A DNA stretch of 64,000 nucleotides from Bacteroidia bacterium. GTDB taxonomy: Bacteria > Bacteroidota > Bacteroidia > J057. The stretch's first letter is position 1, and each line of letters begins with the position of its first letter. Location: contig JAWKNO010000001.1 in the NCBI GenBank assembly GCA_041391665.1, positions 1,922,001 through 1,986,000 of the forward strand, written 5' to 3'. The position numbers and the translations under genes were made by a program. Below, in pieces: positions 1 through 7,845 of the stretch. The notes below the pieces were generated by a model. The model made no database searches, was not told where the DNA came from, and saw nothing but the letters and a program-made list of their open reading frames with translations.

Positions 1-985
1 TGCCTACAAATGCCTGCCCGGCAAACAATAATGCCACATAGATAAAGCATATCAACAACCCCAGTCCAATCTGAAGGGCAATTCCGCCCCGCGACTTGCG
101 GGAAGACATGGCAAAGCCTATCAGGGTGAGAATGATGATGGCCACGGGATCAGAAAACCTCCGGTTTTTTTCGATATACAATTCCTCCAGAATATCGGAA
201 CCGCGCATTTCCTCCAGCTTAATATAATGGGTCAGATCACCTAAGGGCATACTCTCAGCCTTTTGTTCTTTGATAAAAATATCATCAGGCGTCAGGAGAA
301 AAGTTGTGTCTATCTCAGAGTAAAAGCGGAGCGATTCTTTACTTCCGTTGATGTCTCTGACCCTCGCGTCGCGCAAAATCCAGCTTTGGGTAGAATCGAC
401 CCAATAAATCCGGCGAGCCTGGATTTTGGTCACAATATCGCCATCCTTAAATCTTTCCAGGGAAAATGTCAATCCTTCTGCTTTCCGTTCATTGTAATAA
501 CTGATATAGATATAAGTATCCTGTGCGACCTTTTTATGAATGTTCTTATTGCTCGATATCTTCCTTTTTTTGAGGTATTTATATTCAAACTCAATCCTGA
601 CCGCCGTAGATTTTGGGACTGTATAAGCCTTCAGGTAAAAAGATACCCCTGCAAGAAATATCGAAGCGATCAGGTAAGGAGCCATGATCCTGTAAAAACT
701 CACGCCGACACTCAGCATGGGGATGATTTCCGTACGAGCGGCCATTCTCGATGTGAAAAAAATGACAGCAAGGAAGATACAAATGGGGGTAAGCAGGTTT
801 CCCCAAAACGGAATGAAGTTGAGGTAGTATTCAAAAAGCACCTCAGACATTGGCGGCTTTTTTTCAATAAACTCATCCAGTTTTTCCACAAAATCCACCA
901 GCAGGCAAATGGCAAGCACCATTCCCAGTATAAAGGCGAAAGTCGTAAGATATTGGCGGACTATATATGAATCAATTTTCTTCAA
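1..985 (-). CDS. LptF/LptG family permease (YjgP/YjgQ), 3' end outside window
   Basis: Inner-membrane permease of the LPS transport ABC complex (LptB2FG), which extracts lipopolysaccharide and pushes it onto the periplasmic Lpt bridge. About 328 residues are in the window, read on the minus strand. An N-terminal hydrophobic helix follows the start (SYIVRQYLTTFAFILGMV). Further membrane segments follow (LLTPICIFLAVIFFTSRMAA), then a long soluble periplasmic region, then C-terminal helices (PVAIIILTLIGFAMSSRK) reaching the edge. This TM-periplasmic-TM plan is the family signature. No in-frame ATG exists near the N-terminus; a TTG at 985 gives MKKIDSYIVRQY, the usual family beginning. LptF and LptG cannot be told apart safely. 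Divergent from bamD, another envelope-assembly gene, with a good promoter in the gap. Confidence 0.85.
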   Translation of the reverse strand, partial: MKKIDSYIVRQYLTTFAFILGMVLAICLLVDFVEKLDEFIEKKPPMSEVLFEYYLNFIPFWGNLLTPICIFLAVIFFTSRMAARTEIIPMLSVGVSFYRIMAPYLIASIFLAGVSFYLKAYTVPKSTAVRIEFEYKYLKKRKISSNKNIHKKVAQDTYIYISYYNERKAEGLTFSLERFKDGDIVTKIQARRIYWVDSTQSWILRDARVRDINGSKESLRFYSEIDTTFLLTPDDIFIKEQKAESMPLGDLTHYIKLEEMRGSDILEELYIEKNRRFSDPVAIIILTLIGFAMSSRKSRGGIALQIGLGLLICFIYVALLFAGQAFVG

Positions 986-1049
986 GGCAGCGTGGTCTGG
1001 GGTGTTACATGCAACCCAATGTGCATGAATTTCGTCTGTCAGTTGTACC

Positions 1050-1079
1050 CAAAGGTAAAATTATAAAATCTTGTTCAAA
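1050..1079 (-). promoter_or_regulatory. Bacteroidota-type promoter for the LptF/G permease
   Basis: Read on the minus strand there is TTTG (1079-1076), an 18-nt spacer, then TACCTTTG (1057-1050), matching the Bacteroidota primary sigma consensus TTTG-N19-TAnnTTTG. It would start transcription near 1044, about 60 nt before the TTG start codon. Confidence 0.55.
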
Positions 1080-1115
1080 CTCCTTGTGTGATTATTTATC
1101 ATAACTGATCGGGGG

Positions 1116-1148
1116 TTTGTGATTTCTGCCGCTGAATGTATAACTTTG
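1116..1148 (+). promoter_or_regulatory. Candidate Bacteroidota-type promoter for bamD
   Basis: TTTG at 1116-1119, a 21-nt spacer, then TAACTTTG at 1141-1148. The predicted start point falls only a few bases before the chosen bamD ATG at 1155, so the transcript would be almost leaderless; the alternative upstream start at 1119 would lie inside this promoter. Confidence 0.4.
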
Positions 1149-1154
1149 CCACTC

Positions 1155-1988
1155 ATGAAATGGACATTTCTTATAATTATTGGCAGCTTTGTCTGTCTGG
1201 CTACATTTACTTCATGTTCCAAGGAGTTCAAGAAGTATAGCCAATGGTCCCGTAAAGGTACCGTTTCCCAGAAGGATTCTGCGGCTTTTTACTTTTACAA
1301 AAAAGGGGACTATGAAAAGGCGGCCTTCCTTTTGGAAGATCTTCGCGGTACGTATCGTGGATCAGAACGGGCCAAAACCGTTCTTTATCACTATGCCTAC
1401 GCCAAATACAATGGTTCCTATTACATCATTGCTGCACATTATTTTGAACAGTATGTGCAATTGTACCCGGGCGATGCACTTGCCGAGGAATGCAACTTTA
1501 TGATCGCCTATTGTTATTATCTCGAATCCGACCCTTCTTTTCTCGATCAGGGCTATACGACAAAAGCGATTACGCAATTCCAGCTATTTATCAATTCCTA
1601 CCCATTCTCCGATAAAGTCGCGCAAAGTAATGAACTGATGACTTCGTTGAGGGAAAGACTTGCCAAAAAAGAATTTGATACGGCCGAATTATATTTCAAC
1701 GTTGAAAACTATAAAGCGGCAGTTACGGCATTTGAGGTTTTTGTACAGGAATATCCTGATTCCCGCTACCGTGAAGAAGCACAACTTATGCTGGTGAAGG
1801 CATCTGTCCTTCTCGCCGATGTAAGTATATATACCAAAAAGAAAAACCGCTACCTCGATGCGATTGAATGGTATGAGCGGTTTGTTGACAAATTTCCTAA
1901 TAGCGCTTATCTCAAAGAGGCCGAAAACCTTTATGTCAGGGCCAAAAAAAATCTGGGGAAAATACTCGCGTCAGAAAACGAGTCATAA
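1155..1988 (+). CDS. bamD: Outer membrane assembly lipoprotein BamD
   Basis: Lipoprotein component of the BAM complex that folds beta-barrel proteins into the outer membrane. The 277-residue product starts with a lipoprotein signal (MKWTFLIIIGSFVCLATFTSC) whose lipobox cysteine is followed by SKEFKKYSQW. The rest is TPR-like helical repeats typical of BamD/YfiO (KKGDYEKAAFLLEDL, AAHYFEQYVQLYPGD, AVTAFEVFVQEYPDS, AIEWYERFVDKFPNS). Length matches Bacteroidota BamD. The ATG at 1155 was chosen because it places the signal peptide at the N-terminus; an upstream frame extension to 1119 adds a non-signal segment. It is followed 63 nt later by the omega subunit, an arrangement common in Bacteroidota. 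Confidence 0.92.
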   Translation: MKWTFLIIIGSFVCLATFTSCSKEFKKYSQWSRKGTVSQKDSAAFYFYKKGDYEKAAFLLEDLRGTYRGSERAKTVLYHYAYAKYNGSYYIIAAHYFEQYVQLYPGDALAEECNFMIAYCYYLESDPSFLDQGYTTKAITQFQLFINSYPFSDKVAQSNELMTSLRERLAKKEFDTAELYFNVENYKAAVTAFEVFVQEYPDSRYREEAQLMLVKASVLLADVSIYTKKKNRYLDAIEWYERFVDKFPNSAYLKEAENLYVRAKKNLGKILASENES

Positions 1989-2017
1989 AAAATATATACA
2001 AAACCGATTTTTTGCGT

Positions 2018-2025
2018 TATTTTTG
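2018..2025 (+). promoter_or_regulatory. Candidate -7 element ahead of the omega subunit gene
   Basis: TATTTTTG fits the TAnnTTTG -7 element and lies 27 nt before the start codon at 2052. No TTTG -33 element is seen at the expected distance, so this is a weak call. Confidence 0.3.
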
Positions 2026-2051
2026 CACAGCAATTAAAATTATACCAGACT

Positions 2052-2357
2052 ATGAAATCTTTTTTGCCGATTGATGTAAGGAGACTGGGCGATCTGTCCG
2101 GGGGAAATGTATATAAATCTCTGATTATCGTTGGAAAACGGTCCAATCAGATAACAATGGATATTAAAGACGAACTTACTTCCAAGCTGGCAGAGTTTGC
2201 ACCTGCATACGATAATCTGGAAGAAGTGATGGAAAATAAAGAGCAGATCGAGATCAGCCGCCATTACGAAAGAAAGCCTAAAGCTACCCAGGTGGCATTG
2301 GAGCAATTTCAGGAAGGTGAAGTTTTCTTCCGCGATCCGCATGATAATGCACTCTAA
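2052..2357 (+). CDS. rpoZ: DNA-directed RNA polymerase subunit omega (Rpb6-like)
   Basis: Small 101-residue subunit that helps assemble and stabilise RNA polymerase through the beta-prime subunit. The Bacteroidota form is diverged from proteobacterial RpoZ but is recognisable here by GNVYKSLIIVGKRSNQI (the omega/Rpb6 signature helix) and the acidic helical C-terminal half. Position between bamD and coaBC is the usual Bacteroidota order, and in many bacteria omega is next to coaBC. Starts with ATG at 2052, with no competing upstream start. Confidence 0.85.
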   Translation: MKSFLPIDVRRLGDLSGGNVYKSLIIVGKRSNQITMDIKDELTSKLAEFAPAYDNLEEVMENKEQIEISRHYERKPKATQVALEQFQEGEVFFRDPHDNAL

Positions 2358-2420
2358 GTGTAAAGACAAAATATAAAAATCCTTATAATAGCGAGTCCAA
2401 CGACTCGCTATTTGTCCATT

Positions 2421-3635
2421 ATGCTGGAAGATAAAAAAATTATCCTGGGTGTTTCCGGTAGTATTGCTGCCTACAAAGCGGTGTATCTGCTTCGCTTGCT
2501 GAAAAAAGCGGGCGCATCAGTGAAAGTGGTGACTACTCCGGCCGTTTCAGAGTTTGTAGGTGAACTGACCTTCGGTTCGCTTTCCGGGGAAAAGGTTTTC
2601 AGCGGATTGTGGGAAGCCAACTGGTCAGAACATGTCTCCCTCGGTACCTGGGCTGATCTTATGGTCGTCGCGCCGGCTACCGCCAATACGCTGGGCAAAT
2701 TTGCTCATGGTCTCTGCGACAACGCGCTTACTGCTGTTTACCTCGCTGCCCGCTGCCCGGTATTGGTCGCTCCCGCCATGGATGCCGATATGATGATCCA
2801 TCCCCGCACCACACACAATATCAAAACCCTGGAAGCCGACGGCTGCCGTGTTCTCCCCACAGGTACGGGTTTTCTCGCCAGCGGGCTCGAAGGTCCAGGC
2901 AGACTGCTGGAGCCGGATGAAATATTTGAACACATACTGACCTTCTTTTCCGATAAACCGCTCAAAGGCAAAAAACTGATGGTAACCGCTGGCCCCACCC
3001 GCGAAGCCATTGACCCGGTTCGATATATCTCCAATCACTCTTCCGGAAAAATGGGCTATGCAATAGCCGAAGTTGCCCGCGATATGGGCGCGGAAGTAAC
3101 CCTCATCTCAGGCCCTACTTCCATAAATCCTCCGCAGGGAATTACCGTAACCCGCGTAGAATCTGCCGATGACATGTTTGCCGCAGTAAAAAATATTGCA
3201 GGCAATCAGGATGTTTTGATTATGTCTGCCGCTGTCGCTGACTATTCTCCCGAAACCATCGCCGACCAGAAAATCAAAAAAATAGGGGAGGATATGGTGC
3301 TTAAACTTCGAAAAACTACCGATATCCTCAAATATCTGGGCTCCGTCAAAACGAGCAACCAACTGCTTGTGGGTTTTGCCCTCGAAACAAATGATGCGTT
3401 AGAGAATGCAAGAAAAAAACTAACAGGGAAAAACCTCGATTTCGTAGTTTTAAACACTTTGCAGGATAAAGGCGCGGGGTTTTCGCACGATACCAATAAA
3501 ATCACCCTGCTGGACAGATTTGGACAAACAGAGGAATTTTCACTTAAATCCAAACTTCTGGTCGCGCGGGACATCCTAGCCAAGGTTATTTCGTTACTAA
3601 AGAAAGATGCCTCAAAACATGAAATCACTGACTAA
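2421..3635 (+). CDS. coaBC: CoaBC: phosphopantothenoylcysteine decarboxylase / phosphopantothenate-cysteine ligase
   Basis: Bifunctional coenzyme A biosynthesis enzyme: joins cysteine to 4'-phosphopantothenate (CoaB) and decarboxylates the product to 4'-phosphopantetheine (CoaC). The FMN-binding CoaC domain fills about residues 1-185, with the flavoprotein start KIILGVSGSIAAYKA and APAMDADMMIHPRT. The CoaB domain (about 190-404) opens with VTAGPTREAIDPVRYISNHS and contains MSAAVADY and a lysine-rich KIKK segment. The ATG at 2421 is preferred over an in-frame TTG at 2412; it gives 404 residues, the normal length. Its 3' end overlaps the following porD-type gene, so the two are probably translationally coupled. 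Confidence 0.95.
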   Translation: MLEDKKIILGVSGSIAAYKAVYLLRLLKKAGASVKVVTTPAVSEFVGELTFGSLSGEKVFSGLWEANWSEHVSLGTWADLMVVAPATANTLGKFAHGLCDNALTAVYLAARCPVLVAPAMDADMMIHPRTTHNIKTLEADGCRVLPTGTGFLASGLEGPGRLLEPDEIFEHILTFFSDKPLKGKKLMVTAGPTREAIDPVRYISNHSSGKMGYAIAEVARDMGAEVTLISGPTSINPPQGITVTRVESADDMFAAVKNIAGNQDVLIMSAAVADYSPETIADQKIKKIGEDMVLKLRKTTDILKYLGSVKTSNQLLVGFALETNDALENARKKLTGKNLDFVVLNTLQDKGAGFSHDTNKITLLDRFGQTEEFSLKSKLLVARDILAKVISLLKKDASKHEITD

Positions 3636-4521
3636 ATTGTTTCTATTAGGGCTGTTTTTCGCAATTACAGCTCAGAGTTATGCTCAGGAACTGCTTTGTA
3701 ATGTAAATGTCGATGCCAGCCGCATCCAAAGCGACCGGACGGTGTTTGAAGATATGCAGCAGACCATCTCCAGATATATCAATTTTCAAAAATGGACCAA
3801 TGATGAGTTTGTGGCCCAGGAACGAATCCGGTGCAACCTTCAGATCATTGTGACGCAGCGCCCTTCCCCTGATTATTTTGTCTGCTCAGCCAACCTCCAG
3901 GTCTATCGCACAGCCTATAATACAACCTATGAGACGCTGCTGCTCAATATCAGCGATACGAAATTTAATTTCCGGTATGTGCCTTTTCAGCAGTTGGCTT
4001 TTGTCGATAACTCATTCAACGACAACCTCACCGCGTTGCTGAATTATTATATTTTTCTGATTCTGGCCTTTGACTACGACACCTATTCCCTCAACGGAGG
4101 GGCTGCATGGTTTCGGAAGGCGCAGGAAATCGTCAATCTTGCTTCCAGTGCTTCGCAGGAGTCAGGCTGGCGTTCTAATGAAGATACCCGCAACCGGTAT
4201 TGGCTCACAGAAAATCTGATGAACAACAGCTACCGGGCGTTTCATACAATCTTGTATAAATATCACCGTCAGGGACTCGATATGATGGAGTCCAACCCCG
4301 CCAATGCCCGGAGGGCGATTATGGACTCGCTGAAGGAACTTCAGCGCCTTACAAAGCAGAATTCGCTGCTGGTATTGACCAAAACTTTTCTCGACGCCAA
4401 AGACGACGAATTGGTAAAAGTATTTACCAATGCATTTGTAAACGATAAAAAAGAATTTGTCGAGATCATGCAGGATGTCGATCCGTCCAATATCGCCCAG
4501 TACAATTCAGTGATGAACTAG
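3607..4521 (+). CDS. DUF4835 family protein, PorD-type T9SS-associated
   Basis: Periplasmic or exported protein of a Bacteroidota-only family. It has a signal peptide (LFLLGLFFAITAQSYAQ) and then the family opening ELLCNVNVDASRIQ, FEDMQQTISRYINFQKWTND and later FDYDTYSLNGGAAWF. DUF4835 members next to coaBC have been annotated as the type IX secretion protein PorD; I recall this naming but cannot verify it here. The gene starts inside the end of coaBC (ATG at 3607 or, closer to the signal peptide, at 3619) and its last 4 bases overlap the end of the convergent cdd gene. About 300 residues is the normal family length. Confidence 0.8.
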   Translation: MPQNMKSLTKLFLLGLFFAITAQSYAQELLCNVNVDASRIQSDRTVFEDMQQTISRYINFQKWTNDEFVAQERIRCNLQIIVTQRPSPDYFVCSANLQVYRTAYNTTYETLLLNISDTKFNFRYVPFQQLAFVDNSFNDNLTALLNYYIFLILAFDYDTYSLNGGAAWFRKAQEIVNLASSASQESGWRSNEDTRNRYWLTENLMNNSYRAFHTILYKYHRQGLDMMESNPANARRAIMDSLKELQRLTKQNSLLVLTKTFLDAKDDELVKVFTNAFVNDKKEFVEIMQDVDPSNIAQYNSVMN

Positions 4522-5000
4522 AATTCGATATCAAAAGAAAAAGGCATCAGGGAATTCTGTACACCTTCCATCCTGAGAATATCTCCGCTTTCCCCCTGAG
4601 TGAGAATGATAAAGGGTTTTTTAGCCATTCGTTCGTATTCTACCATTACCTGACGGCAGCCGCCGCAGGGCATGGCCGGTACGGTGATTTCTTTTTTATC
4701 ACTGCGTGCCCGGACGGCGATTTTCCGGATTTGTGCACCTTTGCCTAAGCTTCCAATATGAAAAAGTGCCGTGCGTTCTGCACAGATGCCGGAAGGATAG
4801 GCGCGATTTTCCTGATTATTTCCGGTAATGATTGACCCATCTTCCAGCAGGACGGCACACCCTACCCGGAATCCCGAAAAAGGAGCATAGGCAAGGTCAG
4901 TCGCTTCCAGTGCCGCTTCGAGGAGGGCAGCTTCGTCCGAAGGCAGTTCTGAAGCCTTCAGGTGTTGGGAATAGGTAATCTCCAGTTTTTTCTTTTCCAA
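4518..5000 (-). CDS. cdd: Cytidine deaminase
   Basis: Zinc-dependent pyrimidine salvage enzyme converting (deoxy)cytidine to (deoxy)uridine. The 160-residue product has the deaminase zinc motifs: CAERTA (zinc cysteine plus catalytic glutamate) around residue 74 and PCGGCRQ near 112. The N-terminal substrate region is also typical (AYAPFSGFRVGCAVL, GNNQENRAYPSG). Start is a TTG at 5000, since no ATG precedes the conserved core; this gives MEKKKLEITY. It lies 11 nt downstream of hslU on the same strand and is probably co-transcribed with it. Confidence 0.9.
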   Translation of the reverse strand: MEKKKLEITYSQHLKASELPSDEAALLEAALEATDLAYAPFSGFRVGCAVLLEDGSIITGNNQENRAYPSGICAERTALFHIGSLGKGAQIRKIAVRARSDKKEITVPAMPCGGCRQVMVEYERMAKKPFIILTQGESGDILRMEGVQNSLMPFSFDIEF

Positions 5001-5011
5001 CGGACTAGTTT

Positions 5012-6400
5012 CTACAAAATATACTGACTCAGATCTTTTTTCTTCACCATTTCTCCCAGCCTTTGTTCGACAAAACTACGGGTAACCAAAAACTTATTTT
5101 CGACATTTAGGTCTGGAACTTCAAACAGGATATCGTTGAGCAAATTGCTCATGATCGTATGAAGCCGCCTGGCGCCGATATTTTCTACTTCCTGATTGAC
5201 ATTGAAGGCCATTTCTGCAATCAGTTCGATAGATTCTGCGTCAAACTCCAACTGCACATCTTCACTTTCCAGCAATGCCTGGTATTGGCGGGTAAGTGCA
5301 TTTTGTGGCTGGGTAAGGATTTTTACAAAATCTTCTCTTGTCAGAGATGACAGTTCCACCCGAATGGGAAATCGACCCTGAAGTTCGGGGATCAGATCGG
5401 AAGGTTTTGCCACGTGAAAAGCACCCGCAGCGATAAAGAGAATATGATCCGTTTTGATGCTGCCGTGTTTGGTATTGACAACCGACCCTTCAACGATTGG
5501 CAGGAGGTCGCGCTGCACACCTTGCCGGGAAACATCAGGCCCCCCGCCGTGGCCACCACTCACAGCTACTTTATCAATTTCGTCAATGAAGATAATCCCA
5601 CTGTTTCCGGCTCTTTCTATGGCATCTTTTGTTACAGAATCCATATCAATCAGGCGGGAAGCTTCTTCGTCTATCAGGTATTCACGCGCTTCAGCGACAG
5701 TCATTTTGCGCTTTTTTTTCTTTTTGGGAACCATGCCACTGAGCATATCCTGCAATCCGTCAAAACCTTCCATTCCCATAGGGCCGACCACCTGCACATT
5801 GTGGGTGGGAACGACCATTTCGACTTCTATTTTCCGGTCTTCGAGTTCGCCGCGATGGAGTTTTCCCCTGAATTTTTCGCGCGTCCGTTCGTTGAGTTCT
5901 TCGTCGGAGAAATTGACCGGCGACTGAAACCCCACTTCCTGAGATTCCCATTCGCCGCTGGTGGTTTTCCCCTTTTTCTTTACAGGAGGGATGAGAATAT
6001 CCAGAATCTGTTCATTGGCGTTTTCGCGGGCCACTTCACGGATCTGTTCTTTTTGTTCGGCCCTTACCATATTGACAGCCTGCTCCACGAGATCGCGCAC
6101 CATGCTTTCGACATCGCGGCCTACGTAGCCCACTTCGGTAAATTTGGAGGCTTCCACTTTAATGAAAGGCGCTTGCGCCAATTGCGCCAGCCTGCGGGCA
6201 ATTTCTGTTTTCCCCACGCCGGTTGGCCCGATCATCATGATATTATTGGGAATGATTTCCCTGCGGATATCCTCTCTTGCGTTCATCCTGCGCCACCGGT
6301 TGCGAAGGGCAATGGCGACCGATTTTTTTGCGTCTCCCTGTCCGATGATATATTTATCGAGTTCCTGTACGATTCGTGCGGGTGTCAGACTATCTTTCAT
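5012..6400 (-). CDS. hslU: ATP-dependent protease ATPase subunit HslU (ClpY)
   Basis: AAA+ unfoldase that feeds proteins to the HslV peptidase. The 462-residue product has the N-terminal TPARIVQELDKYIIGQ segment, Walker A GPTGVGKTEIAR near residue 57, a GYVGRDVESM pore motif, an inserted I domain (about 110-240, with a lysine-rich KKKKKRK patch), Walker B IIFIDEIDKV, the arginine-finger region of the large AAA domain, and a C-terminus ending LSQYIL that normally docks into HslV. No hslV gene is in this window; the upstream neighbour is a divergent unrelated ORF. Usual length for the family. Confidence 0.95.
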   Translation of the reverse strand: MKDSLTPARIVQELDKYIIGQGDAKKSVAIALRNRWRRMNAREDIRREIIPNNIMMIGPTGVGKTEIARRLAQLAQAPFIKVEASKFTEVGYVGRDVESMVRDLVEQAVNMVRAEQKEQIREVARENANEQILDILIPPVKKKGKTTSGEWESQEVGFQSPVNFSDEELNERTREKFRGKLHRGELEDRKIEVEMVVPTHNVQVVGPMGMEGFDGLQDMLSGMVPKKKKKRKMTVAEAREYLIDEEASRLIDMDSVTKDAIERAGNSGIIFIDEIDKVAVSGGHGGGPDVSRQGVQRDLLPIVEGSVVNTKHGSIKTDHILFIAAGAFHVAKPSDLIPELQGRFPIRVELSSLTREDFVKILTQPQNALTRQYQALLESEDVQLEFDAESIELIAEMAFNVNQEVENIGARRLHTIMSNLLNDILFEVPDLNVENKFLVTRSFVEQRLGEMVKKKDLSQYIL

Positions 6401-6427
6401 GTAATTGATTCACTATTCAATGGATAA

Positions 6428-6435
6428 CAAAATTA
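6428..6435 (-). promoter_or_regulatory. Candidate -7 element for hslU
   Basis: Minus-strand TAATTTTG fits TAnnTTTG and lies 27 nt before the hslU ATG at 6400. No clear TTTG -33 partner was found. Confidence 0.35.
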
Positions 6436-6519
6436 CTAAATATTGCGGGATGAAGCCTAATTTCTCTAAAGGATATATTTAAGCTTTCATTTTACCTGTA
6501 ACAGTATGCTTTATTTTGG

Positions 6520-6551
6520 TTTGGAAAATATTCGAATCGGGAATAATTTTG
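6520..6551 (+). promoter_or_regulatory. Bacteroidota-type promoter for the 6583 gene
   Basis: TTTG at 6520-6523, a 20-nt spacer, and TAATTTTG at 6544-6551 give a full match to the Bacteroidota housekeeping promoter. The start codon at 6583 lies about 31 nt beyond the -7 element. This supports expression of the small gene that follows. Confidence 0.6.
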
Positions 6552-6582
6552 TAAAAAGATCAAATATTCAGCCGAAATAATC

Positions 6583-6972
6583 ATGCCGGAAGGTACAGGT
6601 ACAACCCATCGATTACTTGCTTCAGAGAGACTTCAGATCAAAAACCGCCTGTTTCAAATTGCATTTGCCAGTTTGATTTTGAGTATATTTTTTTTGGCGA
6701 ATACGACAAATATCCGGGAGGCCAGTAGTAGCGACTTGACACTAAGCAGGGATGTGGATTCCGGAGCTATAGAAGTTTTTATTGAAGATGCCGATAAAAA
6801 TTCAGCAACGGAAAATCTGATTGAAGGCGATATCTTGCTCTTTTTTCAATGTCCGGACTACGAATGGGTGAAGGTTTCTGCGGTGAATGGAAATCGAATC
6901 TTGCTGGAAAAGCCCCTGACGCGAGGTTATTTGTCGGCAAGCCGTATCGAGGTGATGCGGGTTTTGGAGTGA
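6583..6972 (+). CDS. Small single-pass membrane protein of unknown function
   Basis: A 129-residue product that I do not recognise. A basic N-terminus (ERLQIKNR) is followed by one hydrophobic helix (FQIAFASLILSIFFLAN, about residues 24-41). The remaining soluble domain is predicted outside and is acidic, with beta-rich segments (GDILLFFQC, WVKVSAVNGNRILLEKPL). That pattern could be a small beta-barrel or SH3-like fold, but this is only a guess. It has its own promoter at 6520-6551 and sits between hslU and the convergent hepT-like gene, 19 nt from the end of the latter. Confidence 0.6.
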   Translation: MPEGTGTTHRLLASERLQIKNRLFQIAFASLILSIFFLANTTNIREASSSDLTLSRDVDSGAIEVFIEDADKNSATENLIEGDILLFFQCPDYEWVKVSAVNGNRILLEKPLTRGYLSASRIEVMRVLE

Positions 6973-6991
6973 ATGAGGAGGAATAATGGAT

Positions 6992-7339
6992 TTAGCTATT
7001 TTCCTCAAGCATCTTTTCAATATTCCGTTTTAAATCCCTCAGTTTGTTTTCAATGGCATTCCAGATGATCACAGTATTTATTTTGTAATAATCATGAACC
7101 AGAATATGGTGAAAGGCTATAATTTTCCGCCATTCCATGTGGTTATTCTTTTCCCGAAGTTCTACTGACAGCTGATGGGCAGCTTCGCCAATGATCTCAA
7201 AATTTTTGATAATAGCAAACTGCGCCATTTCATCTTGTGAAAAGGTTTCGTAGGTGAGTGTATCACAAAACCTGAAAATCCGGTCAATTGCTTTGACAAT
7301 GTGGATGAGTCGCTCCCTTTCAGACGGCTTCGCGTTCAT
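6992..7339 (-). CDS. HepT-like (DUF86) protein with altered active-site motif
   Basis: Member of the HEPN/DUF86 family, normally the HepT toxin of MntA-HepT toxin-antitoxin pairs. The 115-residue product carries the family core: AIIKNFEIIGEAAHQLS (about 43-58) and WRKIIAFHHILVHDYYKI (70-87). HepT enzymes carry RX4HXY; here the arginine position is His77 while His82 and Tyr84 are kept (HHILVHDY). A CGC to CAC change would be enough. The partner MntA nucleotidyltransferase is not visible upstream. The protein may therefore be an inactive or re-purposed toxin, or a solitary member. Family assignment is firm; activity is uncertain. Confidence 0.8.
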   Translation of the reverse strand: MNAKPSERERLIHIVKAIDRIFRFCDTLTYETFSQDEMAQFAIIKNFEIIGEAAHQLSVELREKNNHMEWRKIIAFHHILVHDYYKINTVIIWNAIENKLRDLKRNIEKMLEENS

Positions 7340-7529
7340 AGATAAATCTTTTTACTTTTTCTATAACGGGTTTGATTTTTTCCCGTTCCTGTCCCTCTTC
7401 TATCAGGTTCAACTCGTGATATATTTTTTCACTCAACTTACCTTGGTCTGCGTTTGTAGCTAAGGTTACTACAATTAGAAATTTTTTGGGGGCACTGGGC
7501 GAGTAAAGCGTCTTCGGTTTTGCGATCCC
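7320..7529 (-). pseudogene. Open reading fragment overlapping the hepT start, no start codon
   Basis: A 69-codon open frame bounded by stops on the minus strand. It contains no ATG. Its stop TGA (7322-7320) overlaps the first codons of the hepT-like gene, the arrangement expected of an upstream antitoxin gene translationally coupled to hepT. The encoded text (LSEKIYHELNLIEEGQER, KIKPVIEKVKRFIYER) looks protein-like but shows no nucleotidyltransferase GSxxRG motif. It may be the 3' remnant of the former partner gene or a chance open frame. Confidence 0.3.
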
Positions 7530-7845
7530 CTATTTTCGCATCCCCTTTCGTTTGTAGATAGTTTACGGTTTTTTACCTGTTTCAAGACTCCAAAACTTGA
7601 ATTTATATAAAATTTAAAATTGGAAATAAAATATTTTGGCATTTCATTTTTTTTTTTTTTTAATAGATTTACTTATCGAACACCAATTAAATAATTGCAC
7701 ATCCATCCATAAATGACTGGATCATGGGAAGTCATCAATAATTAGGTGATAATACTCTGGTATTGAATTATTTATAATTCAACAATAAATACTACCTGCA
7801 TAAAAGGGTAGTGGGGTTTTATTTTAATTAATTAAATATTTTTTT
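7530..7845. other. AT-rich intergenic region with small hairpin
   Basis: About 315 bases without a supportable gene. It contains a run of 17 or so T residues near 7650 and a perfect 8-bp inverted repeat TTGAATTA/TAATTCAA at 7763-7770 and 7775-7782 with a 4-base loop. The segment is clearly richer in A+T than the flanking core genes, consistent with an accessory insertion or the long upstream region of the 7846 lipoprotein gene. Confidence 0.5.

Noticed and set aside
263..970. 235-codon plus-strand open frame at the left end
   Set aside because: It is the antisense shadow of the LptF/G permease, whose minus-strand translation shows clear membrane helices and family motifs; the plus frame has no such features.
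5414..6427. 337-codon plus-strand open frame opposite hslU
   Set aside because: The minus strand encodes a complete HslU with Walker motifs; the plus frame is low-complexity antisense.
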